Positions 21,701-29,179 are shown, numbered from the stretch's first letter. The stretch: DNA of 64,000 nucleotides from Plumapathes pennacea (GCA_964036295.1 OZ038465.1:3171115-3235114), one strand, 5' to 3'. Translations and numbers: made by a program. Notes: generated by a model not told the origin, from the letters alone.

Positions 21701-23153
21701 TGTCGTCCGATGTCGATCTGTAATCATACTCGTGATTACGAAATCGGACTCCCGCGAAGCGTGGTTGTCCGATTTCGTAATCACTCGTATGATTACAGAC
21801 CGAATCGGACTCAGTCCTATTACCATTATAAATTTTGAAGTTGGTCGGCCGTCGTAGTACGCCGGAAAAAAGGAACACTGATTTTCCAATTTTGAATTCA
21901 TAGGCAGTACAATTAAATAGGCTTCCTGTGCGATTTTTACTCTGGACTGCATGCACCAGACTCAGGCATGCAAATTTAATGAGCTCGAATTGTTTTGTAT
22001 GTGAACTCGCTCAAAACAGCATGATTTCTCCCAGAATCAAAGCAAAACTTAAACGGTTTACTTCAAATTATACACGGGCTTCAGACCTAGCCATACTTCA
22101 AAGGGCTTGTGAACGATTCTCGCTGCAATCACCGCATGTCAGATTACAGCATTTGTTGCAGTTTTAGTCTTGAAATAAGACATCTGACTAAATCATTCAA
22201 GACTCCAAGTTCCGATTGCTCTGAGCGAATACGGTAGCCGAAACTGGCGACAGAAGCATAAGATTCTAATACATTCTTGAAGTGATCGAGTTACAAGATA
22301 CGGGTAGAATATATTTGTCACGGTGATTGTTCGATTTCCACTGACTAACCTTTGTTGCTTGTCCTTTCTGAATAAGTATCTGAGTTTAACACAAAACGGC
22401 GTCTGAAACTCCCGATTTGCTTTCAAGCGCTGTTCCCTTTCCGGAGCCATTTCTTCGGCACGCTTCCGTTCATGATGCTGTCGTTTATAACATGTTTGTC
22501 GTCTTTTCTCTAGACGTATTTAGCGCTGTTCGATCGTTTCACGATTTCGCCTTGCCCGTGCCTGTTCCCTTCTCTTTTGAAGACGAGCTTCGCGAGAACG
22601 TTCTGTTTCAAGTTTTCCAGTTTTCAAATTCATTTTCGTGAACGCAGTTACGTACAATTATTGCTTCGTTCAAATCTTTTTTTCTTCCGTATGTCAGTAA
22701 AAACACTGGCGGAGACGCTAATCGATAATTATTACGTCATTGCCTTAGGCACCTGGCCTAAAAAGTCGTACCACACACACACACACATGGACATTAAATT
22801 TCGAGATGGCGACACGCTTGGAGTCTTCAAATAAGGCGATTTTGCTGCATTAGCGTCGTAATTATTACCCTCGCTTCGCTCGGGATTATGACTAAAGTAG
22901 TTTTTGCATAGTCAATAGTTGCATAGTTGTCTGAAGAAACAAGCATTAGCTTCAAATGATAAAAGTCAGCCTCCCAAAAGAGTTGTTTACAAGTCAGTTA
23001 TGCAGTATTCTTGAACTTATGGTCCATAAATCATGGTTCTATGGCTGGAGTTCACCAATTGTGAGTCTTTCCTTTACGTCTCCAACACATACCATCTTCT
23101 AGTTTCTTTTTAAGGCCTTCTAGTTCCTTTTTCTGAGAATTGTCCCCAGAGTC
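530..23153 (-). CDS. TRPC-like cation channel with inserted vWA-like segment and C-terminal SPRY domain (15 exons)
   Basis: Fifteen exons (listed separately) join with consistent phase at every junction and give exactly 890 codons without a stop. In order, in residues from the first exon seen: coiled coil 1-56; TRPC-type linker helices 57-121; pre-S1 elbow 122-190, with a HPVIFNLLTLKW match to the conserved TRPC HPNCQQLL..W region; vWA-like segment 191-327; S1 and S2 330-412; S3 to S5 413-530; pore (FLAWSLVGF) and S6 (LLNMMIAILSNTY) 531-593; TRP helix (EWTYKMAITIR) 594-643; heptad coiled coil 644-722; SPRY 723-890. TRPC channels are tetrameric, calcium-permeable plasma-membrane cation channels; that role is inferred for this gene. 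The vWA-like insertion and SPRY tail are not part of the usual TRPC plan. The true start codon and any ankyrin repeats are not seen and may lie above 23.2 kb. Confidence 0.85.
1345..1510 (-). CDS. TRP gene, exon n (SPRY part 2)
   Basis: A 166-bp exon with acceptor ATAATGTAG and a weak donor AGAA/GTACTT. VLIQKIGKKRSLVVGVVWDN, then HELPGKKDETLGYNVGTG, matches the SPRY core: strand, G-V, PG, then GY..G-G. The phase joins the following exon through a Ser codon. Confidence 0.78.
1827..1952 (-). CDS. TRP gene, exon m (SPRY part 1)
   Basis: A 126-bp, 42-codon exon with acceptor TTTTCAG and donor GAG/GTAAGT. It ends TKSFSRFE, followed by VLIQKIG in the next exon, which gives the SPRY strand FEV-x-I. 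Confidence 0.8.
2124..2140 (+). repeat. Poly-C run
   Basis: Seventeen C in a row on the plus strand inside an intron of the TRP gene. No function is implied; it is a likely site of length error. Confidence 0.9.
2317..2441 (-). CDS. TRP gene, exon l (coiled coil, linker)
   Basis: A 125-bp exon with acceptor GACGCACAG and donor CCCCAG/GTGAGG. It continues the helix (EDKHTILLRELQANQRMANQ) and ends with a short linker, SGMNQWNLPVGPQ, just before the SPRY domain. Phases match on both sides. Confidence 0.78.
2545..2687. mobile_element. MITE, Tigger/pogo-like ends
   Basis: A 143-bp element bounded by TA. It starts CAGTCAAACCT and ends AGGTTTGACTG, and the subterminal TTAAGCGGTC-type sequences are also inverted. 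TA target sites and CAGTCAAACCT ends are typical of mariner/Tigger-derived MITEs. It lies in an intron. Confidence 0.75.
2929..3043 (-). CDS. TRP gene, exon k (heptad coiled coil from a 21-bp repeat)
   Basis: A 115-bp exon. Three near-identical 21-bp units encode LDEVTAK, PNEVTAK and LDEVTDK, then LNTIYRE, a register of exact heptads. It ends with one leftover base that makes an Asp codon with the next exon. The C-terminal coiled coil of TRPC and TRPM channels helps tetramer assembly; the same role is inferred here. Confidence 0.8.
3446..3591. mobile_element. Foldback MITE
   Basis: An inverted repeat with outer arms of about 26 bp (CGTGTAAAATAGCCTCATCT and its near complement at 3566-3591) and smaller inner palindromes. 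Related pieces follow at 3650-3690, so this may be part of a larger element. It is intronic. Confidence 0.7.
3802..3948 (-). CDS. TRP gene, exon j (TRP helix)
   Basis: A 147-bp, 49-codon exon with acceptor TTTCATTATAG and donor CAA/GTATGC. NLEWTYKMAITIRTYE followed by the proline-rich PVPIPLNLIFIP parallels the E-W-K-F-A-R-x-x-L-W...PPPFN segment just after S6 in TRPC channels. Confidence 0.88.
4086..4275 (-). CDS. TRP gene, exon i (pore and S6)
   Basis: A 190-bp exon with acceptor CATTTGTAG and donor GAG/GTATGA. WWETVKFLAWSLVGFTDN is the pore helix and filter region, equivalent to the SLFWSxFGL of TRPC. FAEALYGMFLVLGGILLLNM then MIAILSNTYERV is S6, with the LLNMLIAMM-type signature. This is the clearest TRPC hallmark in the gene. 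Confidence 0.92.
4647..5000 (-). CDS. TRP gene, exon h (S3 to S5)
   Basis: A 354-bp exon with acceptor TTTTCTACAG and donor GG/GTAATA. DRWNILDCITVCTYLFLFCL is S3, with the conserved W-N-x-x-D. GLNAMFITLRLFGHW covers S4, GAIEIALFRIMGFLTAI the S4-S5 linker, and LQFFSVILAFSLVI is S5. It joins directly to the exon at 4275 in phase. Confidence 0.9.
5030..5532. mobile_element. MITE with TACAGTC ends
   Basis: It begins TACAGTCAAAGCTCTC and ends GAGAGCTTCGACTGTA. Inside, the motif CTCTCGTAAGCGACCAC recurs several times in both orientations. A TA-targeting, mariner-type non-autonomous element is likely. It lies just upstream of the S3 exon, in the large intron. Confidence 0.75.
5533..6119. other. Intron sequence with short inverted motifs
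   Basis: No exon is seen. A motif of the type CCCAGGGTCACCCT occurs twice (5858-5912), and the flanks AAGTGTTTACATGG and ATGTAAACGCTCGCTTCG resemble the ends of the palindrome at 48936-49074, so this is probably a decayed member of that family. Confidence 0.45.
6120..6620 (-). repeat. Inverted fragment of the family at 9031, 21831 and 56640
   Basis: The stretch CACGACGCTAATGCAGCAAA and the following bases are the reverse complement of the right end of the copies ending near 10110, 22882 and 57522. At 6550-6610 it also shares the family's ATTGTTCGATTTCC block. It is a rearranged copy without the arginine-rich ORF. Confidence 0.65.
6621..7814. other. Intron sequence, no gene recognised
   Basis: AT-rich intron DNA of the TRP gene. 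A few short repeats are visible (for example TTGTATTATTTAGTGAC twice at 7225-7300), but there is no exon with splice sites in phase and no clear element. Confidence 0.4.
7815..8315. repeat. Dispersed repeat, inverted partner at 34555-35075
   Basis: Several hundred bases match the reverse complement of 34555-35075, including the segments around TTTCACGAAGAAATT and GACATCTCTCCTTTCG. Short ORFs on both strands differ between copies, so they are not conserved proteins. It is probably a non-autonomous transposon. Confidence 0.65.
9031..10115 (-). mobile_element. Repeat family copy 1 with arginine-rich ORF (Helitron-like?)
   Basis: One of three long copies (others 21831-22882 and 56640-57522), each ending near ATTAGCGTCGT. 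The minus ORF at 9537-9902 (121 aa) has an N-terminal charged helix with repeats of the type RLQKRREQARARRNRET and ends in a hydrophobic-basic tail. Such arginine- and glutamate-rich repeats resemble N-terminal regions I associate with Helitron-type proteins, but no Rep or helicase motif is present, so the class is inferred. A CA dinucleotide run lies at 10018-10034. It is in the large intron of the TRP gene. Confidence 0.55.
10500..10755 (-). CDS. TRP gene, exon g (S1 and S2)
   Basis: A 256-bp exon with acceptor CAATTTTTCAG and donor TTCAG/GTAAGA. It contains TPYFIFARDITSQLILLGLH (S1; compare the P-F-K-F-x-x-H-x-x-S-Y pattern of TRPC) and VEWAILVFFIGRIKTEARQF (S2; compare the TRPC V-E-W...G pattern). 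It takes two bases from the preceding junction and leaves two, both consistent. Confidence 0.85.
12098..12295. mobile_element. MITE, TTAGTATA family, copy 1
   Basis: Ends are TTAGTATAAACCACAC and GTGTGGTATATACTAA. Internal blocks (CTATTCACCTCCCGGCGGCT; AAATGGCGCGCGAGCCCAA) recur in two further copies at 55759-56085. It is intronic, between the vWA-like exons and the S1-S2 exon. Confidence 0.8.
12591..12804 (-). CDS. TRP gene, exon f (second part of vWA-like insertion)
   Basis: A 214-bp exon with acceptor TTTTCATCAG and donor CAAA/GTGAGT. VLVVFTSDKKEVD occupies the place of the vWA strand VIVVLTDG. It is followed by a helix, the strand and loop IHVIPVALGLNTNLKKLEKVA (matching ...VGVG....LKKIA in vWA), and a last strand and helix. 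The exon is in phase with the S1-S2 exon, so it reads as part of the channel and not a nested gene. Confidence 0.8.
12952..13145 (-). CDS. TRP gene, exon e (first part of vWA-like insertion)
   Basis: A 194-bp exon with acceptor GGGATAG and a strong donor CAG/GTAAGT. It encodes a charged segment ending in the amphipathic helix LTNTLNKAKDEFSGANQ, which fits the helix before the central strand of a vWA fold. The start IDLKFVCLRRS could be a worn first strand; the DxSxS metal site of canonical vWA domains is absent. Phases with both neighbours match. Confidence 0.75.
13466..13676 (-). CDS. TRP gene, exon d (pre-S1 elbow)
   Basis: A 211-bp exon with acceptor TTCTAG and donor AAAAG/GTAACG. It starts LSHPVIFNLLTLKWYGSF, the conserved stretch before the membrane domain of TRPC channels. 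A hydrophobic run, WRFWACFDVILFPIIFFFLF, follows and corresponds to the pre-S1 re-entrant elbow. One base is left over and is completed by the vWA-like exon. Confidence 0.85.
14770..14964 (-). CDS. TRP gene, exon c (TRPC linker helices)
   Basis: A 195-bp, 65-codon exon with acceptor CTCCACAG and donor AAG/GTAGGG, phase 0 at both ends. The run FTKLANRVDNFSMALLD followed by the closing VDKAIDCEQKK resembles the TRPC linker, where a helix ending in F..LLD is followed by an AIK..QKKFV.HP motif. The next exon supplies the HP. Confidence 0.8.
15295..15395. repeat. Short interspersed repeat, copy 1
   Basis: About 100 bp shared with 30500-30597 and 32222-32330: GCCAGTGAGCTCG, then GGTCGAGACCAGAATA, then GGGACAAGAGCG and AAGAGAGACTTTC. 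It has no coding potential of its own and sits next to other repeats in each case. Confidence 0.7.
15405..15565. repeat. Minisatellite of CGACCGATA/GTCGGTCGATAT type
   Basis: Units of about 10-12 bp with frequent switches of orientation, so the array is both tandem and palindromic. All the overlapping open frames here are products of the repeat and should not be read as genes. Confidence 0.85.
15566..16380. other. Repeat-derived sequence
   Basis: Outer borders share an inverted match: GGGGCGGATCTAGGATAATG at 15578 and TAAATCCGCCCCTGCTTAG near 16356. Together with the GGGGGGTGGCTAG-type inner flanks, this suggests one transposon of about 790 bp. No conserved protein is seen. Confidence 0.5.
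16640..17410 (-). mobile_element. Repeat family with CACGGTGATTGGTTC end, copy 1
   Basis: Shares its left half with 30790-31020 and its right half with 31780-32190; the right end is also found at 40318-40490. The short minus ORF (17099-17293) contains KLNTIWLCGIC and KLDFRER, also partly present in the other copies, so it is a fragment of a transposon protein. The element end carries AATCAGCACACGGTGATTGG on the minus strand. Confidence 0.6.
17786..17892 (-). CDS. TRP gene, exon b (N-terminal helices)
   Basis: A 107-bp exon with acceptor TTTCAACAG and donor TTCGAG/GTAAAT. It encodes a helical segment containing EEGYIREIKKVLTPDTLANV and ends in phase 0 with LIKAFE, directly before the linker exon. 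There is no recognised domain; position and phase tie it to the channel gene. Confidence 0.7.
18296..18574. mobile_element. Foldback MITE with arms of about 110 bp
   Basis: Left arm 18296-18405 and right arm 18462-18574 are near-perfect reverse complements, including GTGCGGAGAATTCGGCAGAC and AATTTTCACGTTTGG; the loop is about 55 bp. The open frames on both strands are mirror images from the inverted repeat. It lies just upstream of exon b. Confidence 0.9.
19754..19922. mobile_element. Long near-perfect palindrome
   Basis: Arms of about 80 bp (19754-19835 and 19842-19922) around a tiny loop at TCGGCGAAGCGC. The flanking TTTACCGTGGTAAATAA (19621-19640) is related to the arm sequence. It is a foldback MITE with cruciform potential. 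Confidence 0.88.
20445..20515. repeat. Short palindrome
   Basis: The arm CGTAAGTTATGGATCCTCG and its complement flank a T/A-rich hairpin tip at 20473-20488. Related GGACCG-type motifs occur at 18950-19035, so this belongs to a small MITE family. Confidence 0.8.
21704..21811. repeat. Foldback palindrome
   Basis: Arms carry CGATCTGTAATCATACTCGT and CGTATGATTACAGACCG, then GATTACGAAATCGGAC and its complement, with a loop near CCCGCGAAGCGTGG. It directly precedes copy 2 of the arginine-rich ORF family. Confidence 0.82.
21831..22882 (-). mobile_element. Arginine-rich ORF family, copy 2 (ORF broken)
   Basis: Matches copy 1 (9031-10115) over nearly all its length, ending GCATTAGCGTCGTAATTATTACC. 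The homologous minus ORF carries a stop where copy 1 has Gln, within the repeat EQR-stop-IRLEKRR near 22525, so the ORF is cut into two parts (22193-22450 and 22451-22641). It is a decayed copy. Confidence 0.6.
23093..23153 (-). CDS. TRP gene, exon a (charged coiled coil)
   Basis: A 61-bp exon encoding a lysine- and glutamate-rich helix (KKELEGLKKKLED). The donor GATG/GTATGT is good; the acceptor, following ATTGAAAG, is weak. It ends with one leftover base that completes an Asp codon with the next exon at 17892, in phase. A 22-bp piece at 23306-23327 with good splice sites could be a preceding micro-exon in matching phase, but it is too short to trust. Confidence 0.55.
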
Positions 23154-24000
23154 CTTTCAATGACATAAAGAACAAGTGATTAATTTTAAAATAAGTTTCA
23201 TGTTGAATATGCAGGGTGTACGATTGTTTTCGACAGTCACACAGTCACGACACGAACTGCAACGCACGTCACATCACAGACTTCACGCCATGCTATTGCT
23301 CTCACCTCAGCTTTTGATCCACAGCACCTGTGAAGAAATAAACGTACATTTACTTAATCCTTTTGGGATTCGTTATCAACTCATGAAGAAAGTAGCTTTG
23401 CATGACCACAATGTACGCTGCAATCAATCGATGAATAAACTAGACAAGACTCCAAATGAGCTTTTCGAAAAACGTTATCGCAACCTTATGCTTCTACGTG
23501 AAGTAAAAATGTTCCCTCGTCACAGTGCTATGTCCATAAAATACATTTTGATAATGTGTTTACATTGTTTCTCAATTATGACGGGTAGCAGTTGATATTA
23601 TTTTCCCCGTGAAGCGATAGCCACTGACTCGGATCGAACTCGACTCAGTATCACGATAGAATTATCTCAAAGGGGTTAGAAGGAGGTCCACTATGACCAG
23701 TATCTGCACCATTAGGATGTTTTGATAAGCCCTTTGCATCAGGCTGGTCAAACTGGACAAAGAAGTCCACCACGTGACTTCATCGCCTAATGCTTTCTGA
23801 GTGACAGAAATGGAAAGAGCATCGAAACATATGTAGGAAATACAAAACTTCAGGTTCTTAGTATATATGAATCAAATTTGGAAGGTCGACTTGGAAGTAC
23901 GGAAATATTAAGAAGATCTGTATGGAAAAGTTTACCGCCCAAAAGGAGAATGGACAATGAGATCAAGGAAGCCGACAGAGCAAAATTCCGGACGGTTATA

Positions 24001-24087
24001 GGGTTAGTTTTAGGGTTAGGTTCATTCTAAACAACTAATCCTAACCATAACCTAACCCTAAAACTAACCCTAAACCTAACCCTAAGC
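24001..24087. repeat. Interstitial telomere-like repeats
   Basis: A GGGTTAG / TTTTAGGG run at the left and CCTAACCCTAAA / CCCTAAACC runs at the right, in head-to-head orientation around TTCATTCTAAAC. The TTAGGG motif is the animal telomere repeat. It is imperfect and short, so it is an internal site and not a chromosome end. Confidence 0.85.
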
Positions 24088-24256
24088 GACTTTAGCTCTG
24101 TCGTCCCATTCCTTATTCCCCGTTTTAGTAACATCCAAAAGTTGCTGGGACGCAATTCGAAATGCTGCCAATTTCGATCTATAATTGCTGCGAGCCTGCA
24201 TTCCTACACATTTTTTCGCGCTCTTTTAATTTCTGGCACTCTGAAAGCCCGCTGAA

Positions 24257-24598
24257 ATGATGAGTTTCAGTCACGTGGTAGATTTTGGTCATGTGACCAG
24301 CCTGATAGTGCAAAGGGTCTATTCCGGCAATGTCGTGTTCGGCACGGTAAAACATATGTTTGAATTGGTGGGAGAACTATACAAACATTTAAAACTCCAT
24401 TTACCTGTTAAGAAAACTAAACATGCTGTTGCTGATATCTTTCACGAAGAGCTGGAACACAAGAGAATATTTGTCTGTAATGTCGCAATACGCCGGGTCG
24501 ATACGATCTGTAAAAGAGAAAGCATGTTGCAGATTATTGCGTTCAAACACAAGACTAGAGACAAAGAGAGAAATTTAAGCAAAATATTTAAATCTTGA
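24257..24598 (+). CDS. Unrecognised ORF, 113 aa, doubtful
   Basis: A single-frame ORF with a mixed hydrophobic and charged composition (contains FELVGELYKHLKLHLPVKK). I recognise no domain, no splice sites tie it to another exon, and repeats lie on both sides. It could be chance or a transposon remnant. Confidence 0.15.
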   Translation: MMSFSHVVDFGHVTSLIVQRVYSGNVVFGTVKHMFELVGELYKHLKLHLPVKKTKHAVADIFHEELEHKRIFVCNVAIRRVDTICKRESMLQIIAFKHKTRDKERNLSKIFKS

Positions 24599-24807
24599 GG
24601 CAGCGGCTAAACTATGTATTAAAATCGTTAGCTATGTAATAAAAGTTGTAAAAGTTAACTATCGTTAGCTAACCCGGCTTCCGCCGCCGCGTCAAAACAT
24701 AGCGGGTCTGAAATGTCTTCGTGAGGTGAGCCGATTCCGTAAAGCTGTTTGGTCCATGCTGTATTGCACGTTACTTTCAGTTGAAAATTGAAAACACAAT
24801 AGAAGTG

Positions 24808-25299
24808 TCAGCCTGCTCTAAGATTTCCGCCTTTTATCGTAAAGAGCGCGGTTCGTGAAAACAGGAAACAGTTTAAAGTACCAACACTCCTGTAGTCATG
24901 CAAAGCGTTTTTTAATTAACAATAATTATATCTTATAAAGCTGGTTGTTTCCTTATCAGAGATACTTTTTGGTAATATTTTGCTTGAGCAGTTGATTTGG
25001 ATATGGAATACTGATATCTTATAGCTGTTATCCATGGTAGTTGTATTAAGTTCCGGCCTGCTCTGAGTTTTCCGCATTTCATTGTAAACAGCGTCTTTCG
25101 TGAAAAACAGGAAACAGTTTAAAGTGTAGTCGTGCAAAGCGTTTTTTAATCAACTATAATCATATCATATAAAGCTGGTTATTTCCTTATCAGAGATTCT
25201 TTTTGGTGCTATATTTTGCCTGAACATTTGATTTGGATATGGAATATTGATATCTAATAGCTGTTATCCATGGTTAAGTTATTAAGTTCCGGCCAAGCG
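24808..25299. repeat. Direct duplication, unit about 247 bp
   Basis: Two head-to-tail copies, 24808-25054 and 25055-25299. Shared blocks are GTGAAAACAGGAAACAGTTT, GCAAAGCGTTTTTTAAT and TTCCTTATCAGAGAT, ending at AGCTGTTATCCATGG. No protein is common to both. Confidence 0.8.
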
Positions 25300-25446
25300 A
25301 ACTAGTCGCGCATCGCAAATGGTTAACACAAGTTTGGAAAACCATAAACTTGCCAACAGACTTGCGATGAGCGGCGATCAAGCGGTGAACGATTCATATC
25401 GACTTGCGTGCAGACTCAACCAAAAGTCCACGGCAGGTAAGGCTAT

Positions 25447-25862
25447 ACACAGCTAACACAAACGTTTACACAACGTTGTACCAAGGTTGTGGATTGTTTA
25501 CGTCATTTTTAACGTTTCAAGAACGTTGTAGTCACGTCAGATCACAACGTCGCTTAGCCACCTTCGGACAACGTTAGGTATCGACGTTTAATCAAACGTT
25601 GTAGACACGGCGTGAAGGTTGTAACGTTTTTAAGTTACTCCCAGAAAACGTTATGAACTGACGTTCTTTTAACGTTAGGCTACAACGTTATAGCTTACCT
25701 ACAGAAAACGTTGTGCCGACGTTATTTTTACGAAAGATAACAACGTTTTACAGTTACCTCCAAAAAACGTTGTGTGCTGACGTTCTTTTAACGTCAGGCT
25801 GCAACGTTATATATTACCTAATAAAAAACGTTGTGCAGACGTTCCTTTTACGAAAGATAACA
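25447..25862. repeat. ACGTT-rich block, copy 1
   Basis: About twenty AACGTT or GACGTT motifs, most self-complementary, spaced every 15-25 bp. The whole block is the reverse complement of 54727-55118. It abuts the 3' end of the non-LTR element (minus strand). A distantly related block is at 47480-47800. Confidence 0.85.
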
Positions 25863-26170
25863 GTGTTTTAATTGCTTGATTGATTGATTTATTTATTCGC
25901 CACAAACACCTCACAATTTTACAGAACATGAAATTTACTAGTGGCAAGGGAACCCAAGAGAAACCACGAGGCTCTTAATTAATGGGCTCCCTCAATACTA
26001 TTATAATTAAGTTTCTAAATAAAATGTGTAAAGGCAGGACTGAACATTTGATTACTATAATTAGAGTTATAATATATAAAAATGTGCGAGGCACAAAACA
26101 CACACAAAACAAAAATGAAAGGCATGCAACAACAAAAACAGCAAACGAGGAAGAAAGGTACCTTAAATGT

Positions 26171-26518
26171 TCACGATAGAAGGATTTTTTTTAGTTTGGC
26201 GGTGAATAAAGCAATACTAGGAGCATCTTGAATTTCATGAGTAAGAGAATTAAAGAATTTAGGGCCTTGAAAACGAATTGAAAATTTCCTTATATTTGTC
26301 CTGCAATGGGGCAAATAGAAGGAGTTAGAGCTTCTTGTTTCATAGGAACATATTTGACGATTTAGTAGAAACATGTTGGCGAAACTTTCGGGAAGTAGGC
26401 CTGCTTTATACAGATATATAAATCTACCAATTTGAAGTTTAAAAATATTCTCAAATTTCAGGATGCCAAGGTTTTTGAAAATAGGATCTGAATGTGCATC
26501 AAAAGCACTCCTTGACAT
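26171..26518 (-). pseudogene. LINE ORF, C-terminal part
   Basis: 115 aa typical of the C terminus of CR1-like elements: a helical stretch, then ETRSSNSFYLPHCRTNIRKF, then a GPKFFNSL motif. It is separated from the RT core by about 170 bp with stops. Confidence 0.8.
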
Positions 26519-26684
26519 TATTCTAATGACCTGTTTTTGAAGTATAGTAAGACGTTTCAGGTTAGTTGGATACGTTTATCCCCAGATACTCACACCGCAG
26601 TAAAAAAGTAAGGATAAACAAGACTATAATACAAAGTACATAAGGAAAGTTTGTTAAGACAAAAACTTGATTTATAAATTATAC

Positions 26685-27338
26685 CTATAGCTTTTGATAC
26701 TTTATGTGTATATGCGACTTCCAAGATAAGTGTTCATCAAGGATAACTCCCAGAAAAACAACTTCGTTTACGCGATCAATTGCACAATTACTGATTGTGA
26801 AGGTTAAATCAAGTGCTTGCCTATTTTGTTTCGGTTTAAATATAACAAAATTTGATTTCTTAACATTGATAGACAGCTTATTTGCTTGAAACCAATATGT
26901 CACTTCTTTCAATTCTGAGTTCACGATTTCCATGAGATGATTTGGGTCTTTATGAGAATAAAACATATTGGTATCATCGGCAAATAGTATCATATCCAAG
27001 ACCTTTGACACTTTACAAAGATCATTAATACACACCAAGAATAGAAGAGGACCTAGGATGGAGCCCTGAGGAACTCCACATTTAATATGTGTCGACGAGG
27101 AACTATGACCATTGTACTGTACAAATTGTGTTCTACAAGAAAGATAACTCTTAAACCACTCTAAAGCAATCCCGCGTATCCCATAATGTTCTAATTTGCT
27201 AAGTAAAATATCATGATTAACAGTGTCGAAGGCCTTTGATAGATCAATAAATAAACCCAAAGTAACTTTCTTTTGATCAAGTGCATCAGAAATTTTATCA
27301 TATAATTGAGTTAATGCAGTGTTTTTTTCTAAATCCAT
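26685..27338 (-). pseudogene. LINE ORF, reverse transcriptase core
   Basis: 217 aa. It carries GLFIDLSKAFDTVNHDILL (RT domain A), GVPQGSILGPLLFLVCINDL (domain B) and MILFADDTNMF (catalytic FADD, domain C). The catalytic residues are intact, but the full reading frame is not. Confidence 0.92.
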
Positions 27339-28242
27339 ATTGATTACTAGAAAGGATCTTGTGTTTATTCAAAAACTTAATTAGGCGGTTGTACACAATT
27401 CTTTCCAGGAATTTAGAAAAAAACGGCAACACTGCAGAAATAGGTCTATAATTTGTTACCAAAGAATGGACACCCGATTTAAATAAAGGAATAACCACGC
27501 CAGTACTGAGAGACAGATTGATTATATACGTTAATGGTGCGCTAATTAAGCTAACTGTTTCTTTAACAGCACTCATAGAAACATTATCATAGCCTGCTGC
27601 AGTCCCTGATCGAAAACTAGCACAGATTTCAATAATTTCTTGTTCTGTTGCAGATTTGAGAAATATCGAATTCATAAAATTTCCAGAGAGGAAAAAACGA
27701 TGAGATTTGGGTGACGCCGGGATAGATTTTGCTAAATTCGGCCCAATATTTGTAAAATAATCACAGAAATGATTTGCAATTTGGGTAGGATTAGATATTT
27801 CTCGATCATTAATGTTAAAGGTCGTTGGTAAATTATTCTTGCTTTTTTGCGTCTTAATGACTTCATTGAGCAACCTCCAAGTGGCTTTTGCATTAGATTT
27901 GTAATCCTTTAACTTTTTTTCATAATACAAACGTTTAGCAATACGTAACGAGTGTGTTAGTTTATTCTTATATTTCTTGTAAAGTTGCTCACAATGAAGA
28001 GTAGGGGTACTGAGAAAACTCTTATATAGAATATTTTTCCTCTTTATGGACTTAAGAAGACCCTTAGCTAGCCAAGGTTTGTTCACAGTACTATTCCTAA
28101 CTTTGAACTTTTTCAAAGGAAAGCAGTTATTGTACATTTCAGTGTATTCACGTAGAAAACTCTCATAGGCGCTGTTTGGGTCGTTACACTTGGTCAGGTC
28201 ATTCCAGGTATCATTTTGAAGCTCGTATTTAAACTTAGCCAT
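27298..28242 (-). pseudogene. LINE ORF, region before and including the start of RT
   Basis: 314 aa. It includes KPWLAKGLLKSIKRKN, ATWRLLNEVI and the first RT blocks (VVIPLFKSG, YRPISAVLPFFSKFLERIV, QYGFRKKHC). It is shifted in frame relative to the part at 26685-27338, with a 41-bp overlap. Confidence 0.88.
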
Positions 28243-28258
28243 GTTTTTCGCATTTTTG

Positions 28259-28819
28259 TCACGGAAAATGAGCCAAGTTTTTTTGTTGTTTTTCTGATTC
28301 TGGTGATAGTGAAAACTGGAAGATGGTCAGAAATATCAGTAAACAATAGCCCGCTGGCATAGAGTAGCTGTTTAGGTCGTTTGTGAAAATATTGTCAATT
28401 AAAGTAGCCGTGTTTAAAGTTATTCTAGTTGGCCGCGTGATCAGTGGAAAAAACATTCTTGAATACATAATATCCAAAAATTCCCCTGTTGTTTCATGAC
28501 AATGGTGACTCATTAAGTCTAAATTCCAATCAGCCATAATATAGCAAGATTTGTTCTCTTTAGAAATATCAACTATTAGTTGATCCAAGTTATTTATAAA
28601 ATCTTGAAGGCATTGATTAGGTGGCCTATAAATGACACCAATAATTAGGTTCTTTTCTTTAGGTCTGTTGACTTCCACAAACAACGACTCTGCGCATTCT
28701 TTGTTTGAAAAAGTTAGGTCAGATCGACATTTAAATTCAAAGTTTTTGTCTACATATAGGCCAACACCGCCGCCGGCCCTATCAGTACGATGTTTATGAA
28801 TAAAGTTATAGCCCGACAT
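28259..28819 (-). pseudogene. LINE ORF, endonuclease part
   Basis: 186 aa. Visible motifs are GGGVGLYV, the GVIYRPPN box, and ADWNLDL in place of the usual GDFNxD catalytic motif, then RPTRIT and LIDNIFTN. The substitution and the frame breaks on both sides indicate an inactive copy. Confidence 0.85.
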
Positions 28820-28861
28820 GTTAACATGATGTGATGAATCGCGTAACCATGGGGGTCTCCG

Positions 28862-29179
28862 TTATGCCAATAAAAGAAACTTAAGTTCAAGATTCTCTAA
28901 CAGATTGGTTAAACCATTCAAATTTCGTTGAAGGCTTCTTATATTAATATGCAGGAACAATAAACAACTGTTGTCAATTTTTTTCTGAAGCAAGAGGTCA
29001 TTAAATTTATCTTCGATGTAATACTCACAATTGCTTAATTCTGAGAAGATTAAATCTGGATCAAGATCATTACATTTAAAGTTGCCTCCAAAAAACGTTG
29101 CTTGCGTGAGAGCAAACTTGCTGGTTCCTTTTAGGAGTACTGAATTGTTGCGTTTTCCTGTATCTTCAGGCAACGACAT
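28862..29179 (-). pseudogene. LINE ORF, N-terminal part
   Basis: 105 aa ending in LLFLHINIRSLQRNLNGLTN, the typical start of an APE-type endonuclease in jockey/CR1 elements (H-x-N-I-R-S-L). It then breaks; the next frame opens after about 40 bases. Confidence 0.8.

Noticed and set aside
23176..23595. 139-aa plus-strand ORF
   Set aside because: No recognisable domain, antisense to probable TRP gene intron sequence, no supporting signals.
24001..24087. A true telomere
   Set aside because: Only about 85 bp, imperfect and inverted, with unique DNA and transposons on both sides.
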